From contig LSSK01000304.1 in the NCBI GenBank assembly GCA_001969505.1, positions 1-48,573 of the forward strand: 48,573 nt of DNA, given 5' to 3'. The position numbers and the translations under genes were made by a program. Positions 34,816-45,092 of the stretch are shown here, piece after piece (position 1 is the stretch's first letter; each line of letters opens with the position of its first letter). The notes under the pieces are model-generated. The model did not search any database. It had not been told where the DNA came from and was given only the letters and a program-made list of their open reading frames with translations. Source of the DNA: Zancudomyces culisetae (Eukaryota > Kickxellomycota > Harpellomycetes > Harpellales > Legeriomycetaceae).

Positions 34816-35337
34816 ATGGCACAGTTTTTGGATTTCGAGGCTTGGGTAAAGGAGAACGAGCATCTGCTAGTACCACCGGTCAGCAACAAAGTTATTTTTG
34901 AGTCGAACGATTATATTGTCATGGCAGTGGGCGGACCCAACTCGCGCACCGACTTCCATGTAAACACAACTGATGAATGGTTCTATCAGGTCAAGGGCAC
35001 CGCTATTGTGACCATCTTGGACCCTGCAGACAACAAATTCAAAAAGCTTACGTTAGATGCTGGCAAGATGGCCGTCGTACCCGCAAATGTCCCACACAAC
35101 CCTGTGCGCCACAAAGACAGTCTAGGCATTGTTGTTGAGCGCAAGCGTGGACCTGAAGTAATTGATGAAATGCGCTGGTACTGCAGCAAGTGTGAAAAGC
35201 TAACATATAAGGAGGAATTTCTGTGCAAGGACATTGCAGCTGATTTGAAGGCCATTATTGAGCGTGTTGTGGCTGACGAGTCGCTTCTTACTTGTAAGAG
35301 CTGTGGAACTTTGAACTATGCCCACTATAGAGGCTAA
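34816..35337 (+). CDS. BNA1: 3-Hydroxyanthranilate 3,4-dioxygenase
   Basis: Iron(II) dioxygenase that opens the ring of 3-hydroxyanthranilate in the kynurenine route to NAD. The 173-residue length is that of fungal Bna1. Cupin iron ligands are in place: TDFHVNTTDEWFYQ (H48, E54) and VPHNPVRH (H94), with R44 preceding. The C-terminal rubredoxin-like metal site of the fungal and bacterial type is complete: WYCSKC (C123, C126) and TCKSC (C160, C163). The gene is intronless, with higher GC and more even codon use than its surroundings, as expected for a well-expressed enzyme. It converges with TAF10. Confidence 0.96.
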   Translation: MAQFLDFEAWVKENEHLLVPPVSNKVIFESNDYIVMAVGGPNSRTDFHVNTTDEWFYQVKGTAIVTILDPADNKFKKLTLDAGKMAVVPANVPHNPVRHKDSLGIVVERKRGPEVIDEMRWYCSKCEKLTYKEEFLCKDIAADLKAIIERVVADESLLTCKSCGTLNYAHYRG

Positions 35338-35653
35338 GCATCTTTAGACATTCTTCTCCTCTTCTTTGGGCTGTTTGTTTGGTTTGTCAAAGCCTGTCTT
35401 TTTTTTTTGTAGTCTTTCATACTTTTGGCATAACAATTAGTATTTTTATTAAAGAAACAACAGGAAATAAAAAATATATTACTTTTTAATATATGGTGTT
35501 TCTGAGGACGTCAGTCTTGTTTTTTTTTTTCACTGTAACATTCTTGTAAAGAAATATGTAATAAATAAATAGATGTAAAGCATGATGAATCACTACTACT
35601 CCTAGTACAGTGAAACGAGGTCAAAATGAACTCAAGAAAAAAAAAAGAAAAAT
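35338..35653. other. Convergent 3' spacer BNA1/TAF10
   Basis: About 316 bases with T-runs at 35400-35410 and 35519-35530, likely termination and polyadenylation regions for both genes. Nothing else seen. Confidence 0.5.
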
Positions 35654-37042
35654 CTATTGGAAAAACTCGGGCTTTTTGATACTCAACCCATATTCAGACA
35701 ATGTGCTTGTTAGATCTTCCATAGTCAATGTAATTTTTCGCTCTTTACCACCGATTTTCCGCTCTTTACTGCCCTGTGATCTGATCCTATTGTATTGAAA
35801 CGCGTCAGTTGCCACATCCGAAACAAACTTTTGCGTTACTAACCCTAACAACTTTTTTATTCGACTATCTTCACACTCAAAACCTGAGCTGCTCAGATAA
35901 TAATCTGTTAGAGCCTCGGGAAATATTGGCGAGTATCGATCAATATTAACCAAAAACTCTGCAAGCGACTTTTCGCGTTGTGTGGACTCATCCTCATCCT
36001 CTCCAGATTTTTTACCACTACTACTAGCAACTTTTTTGTTCTGAGCAGGCTTGTCATCCTTATTTTGGCGAGACACATCTGTGGTTTTTTCACTTTCGGC
36101 TTGAAAAGTAGCCAAATCTCGTTTATTTGATGACTGCTTTAGGGGTGAGGGTACTTTAGGCTCAGAAGTGTCTCCCTGTACTGTGGTGACAGAGTTTTCA
36201 TTTTGTTTGGTTGAGCTCAAATTAGTGTTTTTAGCAGGAGATGAGCTCTCTTTTGATTCTGAAATTGGAATTTGCGAAGAAATCTCAGAGATATTACTGA
36301 GCACTGTATGCTCTTTGCTTTTTGAATGTTCTGAATCGTTAGTGCACTCGCTAGCATCATTGCTTTTATTTTGGGTTTCTACCTTATTTCGGTTGGATTC
36401 GACTTCTGCTTGCTGCAGTACCAAACCATTGTTGTCGGCCTGTGGGATTGTTTGATTTTTGGAAGATTCTTCGAGTTTTTCTGTGATTATACTCCTATTT
36501 GCTGTCGCTATATCATCTGCTTCTGTGATGGGTACCGAAACTATAGCATCGTTATTTTTGTCGTTAATAATACAGGGATCAGGCCCAGAAGGTGAGTCAG
36601 ATTGAAAATCAATTTTTTCTGATGCACGGGGTAAGGGAGAGATGGTGGTGCTGGGAATATTACTGATATTTGTAGAGCTGAAGAGTAAATTTTCTTGGGA
36701 AGCCTGAGCATCTTGGCTGGTGTGGATTTGAGATTCGGTAGTAGTTTGGGATTCTAGATTATTAAGTTCACCATCCTTTTGATTGGTACTTTCGTTTGAG
36801 ATTTCGTTTATGTTTTCACTTGTGCTTTCATTTTTAGCTTCATTTATGTTTTCATTTGCACTTTCAGTTGTAGCTTTGTTTATGTTTTCGTTTGTGCTTT
36901 CACTTGTAGCTTCGTTTATGTTTTCATTTGTAGCTTCGTTCGCGCTCTTGTTTGTATCCTCCCTTACGGTTTCGTTTACGGTTTCGTTTACGGTTTCGTT
37001 GTTGAGTTTTAATTTTTGCTCATTGGTACTCGTCTCTTCCAT
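35654..37042 (-). CDS. TAF10: TFIID/SAGA subunit TAF10
   Basis: Taf10 is a histone-fold subunit shared by TFIID and SAGA. The first ATG of the frame is at 37042 (MEETSTNEQKLK), giving 462 residues; frame further upstream begins only at TTG. The conserved core is the last 105 or so residues: SLAEFLVNIDRYSPIFPEAL, DYYLSSSGFECEDSRIKKLL, TQKFVSDVATDAFQYNRI, then LTMEDLTSTLSEYGLSIKKP. Between the two halves of the fold is a short basic insert (KERKIGGKERK), as is usual in fungi. The 350-residue N-terminal extension is far longer than in most Taf10 proteins and is Ser/Asn/Glu-rich. Its first 100 residues contain repeats of the type NENINEAT. It is 211 nt downstream of the PPR-like gene on the same strand. 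Confidence 0.93.
   Translation of the reverse strand: MEETSTNEQKLKLNNETVNETVNETVREDTNKSANEATNENINEATSESTNENINKATTESANENINEAKNESTSENINEISNESTNQKDGELNNLESQTTTESQIHTSQDAQASQENLLFSSTNISNIPSTTISPLPRASEKIDFQSDSPSGPDPCIINDKNNDAIVSVPITEADDIATANRSIITEKLEESSKNQTIPQADNNGLVLQQAEVESNRNKVETQNKSNDASECTNDSEHSKSKEHTVLSNISEISSQIPISESKESSSPAKNTNLSSTKQNENSVTTVQGDTSEPKVPSPLKQSSNKRDLATFQAESEKTTDVSRQNKDDKPAQNKKVASSSGKKSGEDEDESTQREKSLAEFLVNIDRYSPIFPEALTDYYLSSSGFECEDSRIKKLLGLVTQKFVSDVATDAFQYNRIRSQGSKERKIGGKERKITLTMEDLTSTLSEYGLSIKKPEFFQ
36790..36990 (-). repeat. 12-33 bp codon repeats in the TAF10 extension
   Basis: Imperfect tandem units encoding NESTNENINEAT and, at the 5' end, a perfect NETV tetrapeptide run. In frame with TAF10. 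Confidence 0.7.
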
Positions 37043-37253
37043 TCTGTATATGTTAGTGATATTATCAAGATTATAATTTAGTATGAAACTGTTTTTAATA
37101 ATTCCCAACCAGAATTAAAAACAATAAAGGCGGAAACAATATATAAAAAAAAACCAAGGAAATTACAAATATTAATCGAATTGTGCAAATAGTTTATTCA
37201 TAGATAAATAATTAGAGCGAAAAAAAAAAGTATATATATATATAGATGACGAG

Positions 37254-39152
37254 TTATGTGTAAAAAAATTTATTAAAAAAAGGTTCCAAGTTATTGTTAT
37301 AGCCAGAAAGACTGAGAAAGCGAGTAATACAAAGCAACAATGGTTTTTCAACAACGATGTTATGAACTAAGAGTTCAGCCTTTATAAAGGCCAAAACCTT
37401 GACACACTGGGGACTAAAAGTTTCTAGTTCAGATAGCTTGTTAGTGAAATAATCAAGAAGATCCTTGTTATGGTAGTTTTCCAAGAGGTGGTGGGTAAAA
37501 GTAGGAGAAGAGAGTAGTGGGGGGTTGTTTCCGGACAGCAAATAGCATAGGGTATTTAAATCAGGAAAAACACCAAGATTTACAATAGTATCATAGTAAA
37601 TAATAGCGGCTAATTTGTGGTTATTGACGTTGTAAAGAAGATGTAACAGACTAATTAGAGTGTAAGTCCTGAATGCAAAGTGGTAAGCAGAAAGAGAGGA
37701 AAGGTTGAGGATGCTATGATAGAGCTCGTAATCTAGCTGGCGCAGATAGCGCAGTTTGATTTTGTGAACAATGTAGTAGTTTTCTCTTATGATTGAATAA
37801 ACTCGCAGGGCTTTTTTTTGATCTAGTGAGGAACACAGCCTTGAAAGAAAGAGACAAGAAATTTCTAGCCAGTATCTAGCATCTAGTGCGCGATAATATA
37901 GCGTTCGTCGGTTGCATTTATCTACACTCATGTTTGGCTTTTTCCACGCTGCATCCAACACTATAGGATCCACCACACCTGGCTTGCCTAACATTTCCAA
38001 CAGCCGAAACGCTTTGTTAAATTTTTTTTTATCGGCATAGTGTCGATACATAAGCATCATTTCGGCTCTATTTAAGTTCCACTTTCGCTGCTCTGCCGCC
38101 AAACACAGCTCTACCAAAAGCTGATCCTTATCGTAAACGCGTGCGTGGTATCGGGTCTTTGCTCGCCGATTAATGGCATCAAATAACAAATGAAATCCTT
38201 CCTCACCCAGCATGTTGAATATTTTGTTTACACCATAGTGGTTTACCAGTGTATGTAGATGTTTTACTGTCCTGTTTCCCTTAAGTTCACTTTCAATTTT
38301 CAACAATTCCATTAAAACTGTTTCTGATTTTTCCAAAACCCCCTTGCCTATCGCTTTTCCATATATTTCCCCGTATACATATTGATCCTTCTGTCTACTT
38401 CGTTCAATTTCCTGTAATATATCCTTGCTCATCTCTTCGATTTTTGCAAAAATTTGTTCCTTAATTGTCTTATCACTGTTATCAATCCTTTCCATCCCAA
38501 ACTCCTTAATAAAAAACTCCCCTAGACTTTTAGTATCATTCATTGTGTATTTTCGCTTATCGCTGTTTGTATCTATGTCTTCTCCATACATGTGCTCTTC
38601 TAAGATCATCGGAAGTTTTATTCTTGCTCGTGTACCCTTCTCTTCCATTTCTGGAAACCTTTGATCAAACTTTAACTCTGTTCTCATATTCTTCAAAAAA
38701 TCAATTCTTCGTTGATTGTACACCCCTTTACCTTTATTGCTTTTCAACGCGTACATGATCAACTTTGCCGATTTTCTGATTTTTTCGATCTGATTATTAC
38801 GCCTCTTTTCTCGCTTGTCCTCTAAAACTAGATCTTTTGAATCATATTGCTGAAGTGTTGTGTCCAACTCATCAACATTTGCTACTCGCTCACTTTCTCT
38901 TTCGACAACCATTGCCAGCTCCTCTTCATCATCAATTCTTGCTATTTTATCATTAGCACGCTGAGTTTCTGTGCTATAGAAATGGCTTCCTCTCCTTTCC
39001 TGCGCTCTGTATTCCTTTTTGTGGTACCATTTTTGAACAGCAAATCTCAAATCTCTTGAATTTTCTCCCTTTACTGTAATGATCTTGTTTATTATCAATT
39101 TTGAAAATATTACTTTATTTGCCGATGTAATAATTCCACAAATTCCATTCAT
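37254..39152 (-). CDS. Putative mitochondrial PPR-like protein
   Basis: A 632-residue intronless protein. The N-terminus is basic and ends in an apparent presequence (KWYHKKEYRAQERRGSHFYS). A charged region (about residues 65-300) precedes a helical repeat region. At least one 35-residue PPR-like unit is visible: KLAAIIYYDTIVNLGVFPDL followed by NTLCYLL. Others with KKFNKAFRLLEMLGKPGVVDP and DQKKALRVYSIIRENYYI fit helix pairs. Such proteins typically bind organellar transcripts and control their stability or translation, which would suit a yeast mitochondrial gene expression factor (AEP/RMD9-like), but I cannot name an orthologue. The C-terminus is Leu/Phe-rich. Targeting and PPR assignment are inferences from sequence pattern. 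Confidence 0.7.
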   Translation of the reverse strand: MNGICGIITSANKVIFSKLIINKIITVKGENSRDLRFAVQKWYHKKEYRAQERRGSHFYSTETQRANDKIARIDDEEELAMVVERESERVANVDELDTTLQQYDSKDLVLEDKREKRRNNQIEKIRKSAKLIMYALKSNKGKGVYNQRRIDFLKNMRTELKFDQRFPEMEEKGTRARIKLPMILEEHMYGEDIDTNSDKRKYTMNDTKSLGEFFIKEFGMERIDNSDKTIKEQIFAKIEEMSKDILQEIERSRQKDQYVYGEIYGKAIGKGVLEKSETVLMELLKIESELKGNRTVKHLHTLVNHYGVNKIFNMLGEEGFHLLFDAINRRAKTRYHARVYDKDQLLVELCLAAEQRKWNLNRAEMMLMYRHYADKKKFNKAFRLLEMLGKPGVVDPIVLDAAWKKPNMSVDKCNRRTLYYRALDARYWLEISCLFLSRLCSSLDQKKALRVYSIIRENYYIVHKIKLRYLRQLDYELYHSILNLSSLSAYHFAFRTYTLISLLHLLYNVNNHKLAAIIYYDTIVNLGVFPDLNTLCYLLSGNNPPLLSSPTFTHHLLENYHNKDLLDYFTNKLSELETFSPQCVKVLAFIKAELLVHNIVVEKPLLLCITRFLSLSGYNNNLEPFFNKFFYT

Positions 39153-42100
39153 TATTGCACCACACCACTTTTACCACCTCTATACTACTTTCAAGTTTCT
39201 ATGCCTGTTTTTTTTTGTACTAATTTTATATTTCTACTAGACGGGCGAATCTATCCTTTGAATATTTAAATGTTATTTCTAAGTTTTGCCGATATGTCTG
39301 AGGTTTATTCCTTTATCGATTTAATTTCAGATTGTTTACTTCTTTCATTTACACCCTTATTGATTTCGTTGATGTATTTGCATTTTACAAAATTCTGTTT
39401 ATTTGATTCAAGTGCTGATGCAGTATTGCAGTTCCCCCCCAGATTAAGTAAGAAAAACCCCACTAACTTTGTCGATCCAGGTAGATGTTTTCTTTTGTTA
39501 GAGAATACCCCCCATTCAGCAAATTTCCAAATGAATTCCTTGCCTTTTTCCCCTCTTTGAAAGGATCAGTGGTGTTTTTCAATGTTACTAGGGAAATGTG
39601 ATCCACTATACTCACTTAAATAATAAACAAATTATGATTGTAGTATGTTTTTCAATAATCTAATTGTTAATGATTGTTAAATTGGTATCATAAGCGTATC
39701 GAGTATTCTCTAATTGCCTTTTGTTTTTTTTACGAATCGCTGACAAAGTATCTAGTTTGTGCAGAAGAAATTAATCACTGATAATTGACAAGCAACAAGT
39801 GAACAAAAACAAAAAAAAATTTTTTTCTCTTGCAGTTTCTAACCCAATTACCACATCTCTTGTGTTGATATTGTATCTGGATTGTTTTGTTCTATTTTGC
39901 TCCTTAGCTCCAAACCTAACAATTATTACCCCCCCCCTCTCGCAAATTATTTGTGATTCTTAAGAATGCTGAGCTGAAAAGAAGTTAAACTTTTTAGATG
40001 TTCTTCCAGTAAAATGAACATCAACTGATCTAATTATAAAATAATAGATAGTTAAAATTCGGGAACTTCATTTTTCAGACTATATCCAAATAGTCTACGG
40101 GCATTGTACATAGCACCGTACTGCTTATTTGCCTTTTCTTGATTAAAAATTTAGGATTCCCCCTGTCAGTTGGACACAGTACATCTAGCATTAAAATAGT
40201 TTTAAAAAAACATATATACTACCACGATAACGCTACCATGAGAGCTTGCTCACAGTTCCGTGGTGTGTGTATGCCATGTATTGATGTATTCATCTCGATC
40301 CACCTTTTTAGGAGTTTATATCATCAATTAATCCTGGTATCCTTTTTCTCGTATCAAGAAAAAAAATTTTTTATAACCGAATTTTCAGCTAAATCAGAAA
40401 ACATAAAATCAAATTTGGTTCAATAAAACTATTATTATATTTCCCCATAATTACTACGTATAGCCTAATTTTTGCATCGTTGCGCGTTCCGTGTAAACTG
40501 AATATATTTAAAAATAGGAAATTCTCCTCATTTATTTTTTCTAATCAACATAGACACTTGGGAAGGAAGCTGCTTTGAAAAGATCTAGGTTCGGCGGAGC
40601 GATCTGCTGTTTCTGGCTCTTTTCTTTGCACTTTCTTTCTGTTCATGGCATTTATAAAACAAGAGGCATCTTTGTGGCTTTTTTTTCTCGACCTCCGCAA
40701 GGTGGGAGAGATTTAATTTGCCAATTGATTGTGGTGTAAAGCTCTTTTAGTCGGCCATGGGTGTTTTAGATAAATCTTGTTGATAGAAGAATTCTCCAAC
40801 TCTGGGTTGCAAGACCTAGGGACGGATTGAGTTTTTTTATCCGAGGCGCCATATATTCCTTGTTCTCTGTTGAGAAAAAGAAGGGGAGAAATCCCCTCAT
40901 TCTTTGACGACTATGTTGTCCTGATACTTGAGATAAACCATATGGCTGTCATTTCACTTTTTAAAAATAAAAAAAAAATTAATTAAAATTGTGGTGGTGG
41001 TGAACCGACTGAGTGGAGTTTAGGCTGATTGTCTGTGTGCCTTGGATGGACTTTCGGGCACTGTTCTCTGCCTTTTCGCTTGACATCTGTCATTGATTTG
41101 TTGCTACGTTGAGAGTTGAGTTTGTGAGCTTTAGAATAGCTCGCGTATAAAATTTTTGTTGGTAAGAGTAGTGTAACTGGTGAGGAAGGAAGGGGTGATT
41201 ACTCTTTGTAAACTAGCGACATATAGCTACTCCAAACACAGTGTCCTGCTTTGATCAACGCTCTAGCGTTTTCTATATAGCAAACGCTTTCACTCCGACT
41301 ACTTTTTGTTATAATTAGCAAAGTGAGCACTTCCCCGTTAAAACACATACAAACCGACGTTGTGGTAAGAAAAGACGGGGAGATAATATATGCATCCGGA
41401 GCTGATTTTCAGTGGTTATATATACGTGAGTAGACCCAGAAGAAGAGGATGTGTGGTGTAAGATGGAGAGTATACTCTAGGCTATCACTGTCAATTGAAA
41501 GTCAGCTTTAATAAAATAGCCGTAGCTTACGTGGAGAAAAATGCCTATGGCACTTTACCATTTATATGTATGTGTCTTTGTATTATATATACAATTGCTG
41601 TATGTGATTCAATAGTTCTACCCACAAAACATATCATCACTGGTACTTAGAGTACAGAAATTACCGATTCAAATGTCCAGAGCCTTTTCTAATATATATA
41701 TGTTTTTTTTTCAATTCTCCATAAATCAGAAATTAATTTTTTTTTTGACAAATGCGTCTTGATTCTGAGGGGGAGGGGAAGGTATTTTTACGCAGGATAT
41801 ATAATAAAAATTCTATTTGTAGCTAGAGAAAACTGCAATACCATCCAACAACTCTCCTGATTCATTAAATTTAAAAAGTGCAATTAAAAAGCTAAAGCCT
41901 AATTTAGTTGGGGTAGAGCCTCGTGTGTATTTTGATACCTGGGGTAGCTCTAGATTCTCATTCAATGTTTAATACAAAGAATCCTGTGATTTTTTTATCG
42001 AACGTTTCACCAATGTTTAGAGCACATAAACGTTGGTAATATATTCTAAAACACTATTTTGCATATAAATATATCACGCCCCTCCACGAACTCTGCGATT

Positions 42101-42282
42101 CTTAAACGCATATGCCTACATACATTCTTGAGTCTTAAAAGTAAAAAAAAATAGAACAAACCAAAATATCAAAAAAAAAAAGGGAACATTTTTTCCAAAA
42201 CAACATAACAAACTGTGGCTTTATAATCTAAATCAGCACTCTTCACAAATATACTGTATATCCTACAGCTTATTTAAAAAGC
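39153..42282. other. 3.1 kb spacer with a GC-richer block
   Basis: Divergent spacer between the PPR-like gene and the surface-protein gene. Overlapping open frames exist on both strands at 39270-39575 (96 codons plus with an ATG; about 80 codons minus without one); neither is convincing. From about 40550 to 41330 the DNA is visibly less AT-rich than the rest and lacks a long ORF. A CTAAT then CATAG at 40535-40553 looks like an intron end. This could be an RNA gene, a long leader or promoter DNA. Confidence 0.4.
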
Positions 42283-43233
42283 ATGAGAAAAGTAAGTTAT
42301 GTGACTAAATTAGGGTTTGTGGCCCTATTTGCACTTTTTGTAACCTCATCCGTAAACGCCGAGGCTGGTGTGCAAAATAAAGATCAAAATACCGGAAACC
42401 TTGACAGCATACTCGACCCGAATAATAAGAACGCCTTAAAAAGTAGTGCAAATTTGAACAGGCTACTAAACGAAGCAAACTCAATGTTGAGGGAAATAAA
42501 ATACATCCTGAGCGGAAACACAAATGGAGATAGCGATTTAAAGGCAACTACCGCCGATAAATCCAAGGGAAATGGTAATATTCAAAAAAATAAGGCTCAA
42601 AAGGCTAAAAGTTCAGATACACAGGGGGCAACTTTTTCCCGAAAAATCTCGGAGAGTAGTATAGTTGCCTCACCATCGCATAAATCAAAGGCCCCCACTA
42701 ATAGCTCGCAAATACGATTAATTACCAATTCCCGAGTTAACACACAAGCCGCGTTAGGTACTCCAGCAACCCATAAAGGAAAAGTTACAAAAACTGTACC
42801 TGAGCCGAATATACAAACAGCTATTACCTCGCAGATAACTCCTGAAATAAGCTCGATGAATCCATTAGCTCTTAAAGAAAAGGCTATAAAGGCTGTGACC
42901 AGTTCAAATATCCAGATAGCTGCTGATATTCCAGTAGCTACAAAAAGTACAGCAACTGCCTCTGTAAACCGAAAAGACACAAATAGAAAAGAAGTGCATC
43001 AAATGCTCATTACTACAGCTACCTCTTCAACTTCAAGCGGATCCATCCCGAGAGCTTTAGCAATAGGCACAGCAGTAGGTGGTAAAAGGTCTGGACCTTC
43101 ACTATCGATACCAGCGCTAACTTCCATAACCTTGTCGACATCAGAAGTATCTGCACCACTATCCTCATCAGGAACAAGGAACGGTTCCAAAATTTTCATT
43201 ATTTGCTTTATCCTGGTATGGCGTTTATTTTAA
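42283..43233 (+). CDS. Small Ser/Thr/Ala-rich GPI-type surface protein
   Basis: A 316-residue intronless protein with a signal peptide (LGFVALFALFVTSSVNA), a short predicted helical segment (about residues 45-75: LKSSANLNRLLNEANSMLRE), a long Ser/Thr/Ala/Lys region with no cysteines, and a Ser/Gly stretch followed by a hydrophobic C-terminus (IFIICFILVWRLF). The last feature fits a GPI-anchor signal. No catalytic domain is recognised. Architecture (signal, helical head, Ser/Thr stalk, anchor) is that of yeast cell-wall mannoproteins. Overall plan recalls the neighbour at 45093, though clear sequence similarity is not evident. Confidence 0.7.
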   Translation: MRKVSYVTKLGFVALFALFVTSSVNAEAGVQNKDQNTGNLDSILDPNNKNALKSSANLNRLLNEANSMLREIKYILSGNTNGDSDLKATTADKSKGNGNIQKNKAQKAKSSDTQGATFSRKISESSIVASPSHKSKAPTNSSQIRLITNSRVNTQAALGTPATHKGKVTKTVPEPNIQTAITSQITPEISSMNPLALKEKAIKAVTSSNIQIAADIPVATKSTATASVNRKDTNRKEVHQMLITTATSSTSSGSIPRALAIGTAVGGKRSGPSLSIPALTSITLSTSEVSAPLSSSGTRNGSKIFIICFILVWRLF

Positions 43234-43715
43234 GTAGATTTCCATGCTAAAGCACAGCTTTTTAATGTTGTATAGTCTCTCAGTTATATTGTTGAGCCAT
43301 GTTCTTTTTTTCTTTTTCAAAATTACAATTATCAGGGCCATGTGCTGACATACTCTATAAATTTAGAATTAGCCTTAATTATAATATTAGTTAATATAGC
43401 TTACAAGACTAGTTATAACGTCTATACTAATAATCAGTTTACCAATAACACCCTTGAGGCCAATACACTACAAGGCATTTCTGTTAGTGAACTAGCTGCA
43501 AAACTCATTAATTAACTACCCACTACATGATGCTAAAGACCAAACTGTTGTAAATATCCGGCTCTCAAACCATAGAATATGGCTTTCAATGCTCATCTGG
43601 GTTTGTTTACTCGATTTGGTGGCCTTTTAACTTTGATTAATGTACGAGAATAAAACATTATCTCCAATGGGTACTACCCATAGTGAGAGTATACAAATGA
43701 GTAAAACAGGGTGCC
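43234..43715. other. Convergent 3' spacer
   Basis: AT-rich, no supported feature. Contains the 3' ends of the surface-protein gene and the three-exon minus gene. Confidence 0.5.
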
Positions 43716-44559
43716 TTAACAACAAAAATAACAGCGTGACTTATTCAACGAAAAAAGACTTCTCCTTTCATTAATAAAATAAATTGTATTTTTCAAGAGC
43801 AGGATCAGCTTTTTTAGTTCTGTTGGGTCAACTTTTAAATTCCCTATGCTCAAAACCAATATATCTGGTAGCGAAAACAGGGAAACTACCCGGTCCCTTG
43901 TCGCGTTTGAAAGAATTGCAAGATCCTCTGTGGATGAAAGATCGATTGGTAGACCTGAAGAGCTGTTGTGTACATCTCTATTATTTGCAGAATACATTCC
44001 ACCAGCTTCACCTATATTACATATAGATAAAACTTGTAGTGACCAGTCTTAATGAATTGAGCAATATAAATTTAGGCAGTTGTAACCCTATTTCCCAATA
44101 AATAGAATTACCATCCATAGTATAAAAATGGTCCTGTGCTCTGAAAATATTTAATTCACGATTATTTTCAAATACATCTATATACTCGTTCTTATAGAAT
44201 AAATTCCAGCTCGATAAGAGTGCCGCCAGATGATCAAAAGAGGGTGGGACTTCGATTTTCAATAATTGATCAGAAGCGATTCTTTCCAATTCACCTAGCG
44301 AGTGTACGTTTTCATTTTCCTTTAAATCTCCCAAGGTATCTGCACTCCCCCTCAAACTAATTACAGCTATCCGGAGACTTTTTTCGTCTAAATTCGACTG
44401 TTCGATGAGAGACTCTTCCAAACTTGCAAACCATATTAATTCATTTTTGAACGTACATGTTAGTACAAGCACAGTTTAATATATTTAAAGAGCTTTAAAT
44501 ACTTACGTCTGCTTTACATTTTTTGCGGAAAATATAATCCTGGATTCAATCTCATTCAT
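43716..44559 (-). CDS. Unrecognised protein, three exons
   Basis: Complement(join(43716..44011, 44112..44422, 44507..44559)) gives 219 residues. The donors are GTAAGT and GTAATT. Intron 1 contains a perfect TACTAAC branch point, with the first downstream AG used; intron 2 ends ATATAG. Phases agree. The protein starts MNEIESRIIFSAKNVKQT, has an acidic, hydrophobic middle (SLRIAVISLRGSADTLGDL, PPSFDHLAALLSSWNLFYK), and ends in a Leu-rich amphipathic stretch (PTELKKLILLLKNTIYF) and a CC terminus. There is no signal peptide. I do not recognise a family; a subunit of a small complex is one possibility. Confidence 0.55.
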
Positions 44560-45092
44560 TTGTATGTACTATTTAAATATATACTGAAAAGGTAAATGTT
44601 GGAGAATAAAGTTGAAATTAAAACATCATGGATAACTATTAACCACTAAATTCCCATAATTTTCTCCGAACCAAAACCAAAATAACCAATCTTTTTTTTA
44701 GGCAAATGCGTAACTTTTGGCAGCTGAAAAAGTCAATACATTTATCTTGTGAAAAAAATAATCGCATAAAAGGATAACCTCCATTCAAATAGATTCGCCT
44801 CTATTATAGAGCGTAAAATATGTAGAATTGCACTCAAAAACCTACATGACAACTATATAAAACTAAAGTACCTTTCTAATTTCTCTATACCCATTTATTT
44901 TTAAAGTAAAAATATATAAAAGCCAATTCATAAAATGGGAGTTCAAGCTTGTAAGCGATAAAAACATTCTAATACTCTAGAGTTTAATATATAAAGGGTT
45001 GTTCTAAGGTGGCACTTGGCATCCTATTCCGTTTATAAATAGAACGAGTATGCTCACCCTTCTCTGTTTGTAAGTTTAGCTGGTGCTACAAT
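44560..45092. other. Spacer
   Basis: AT-rich, no ORF of note. It holds the promoter of the three-exon gene and the 3' end of the Thr-rich secreted protein gene (both minus strand). Confidence 0.5.

Noticed and set aside
39270..39575. Overlapping frames on both strands upstream of the PPR-like gene
   Set aside because: The plus frame has an ATG but Phe/Leu/Ser composition typical of an antisense shadow; the minus frame is hydrophilic but has no ATG or splice signals. Neither could be supported as a gene.
40555..40575. GGGAAGGAAGCTGC resembling SRP RNA helix 8
   Set aside because: The required AGGTCAGG partner strand is absent upstream, and no SRP domain structure could be drawn.
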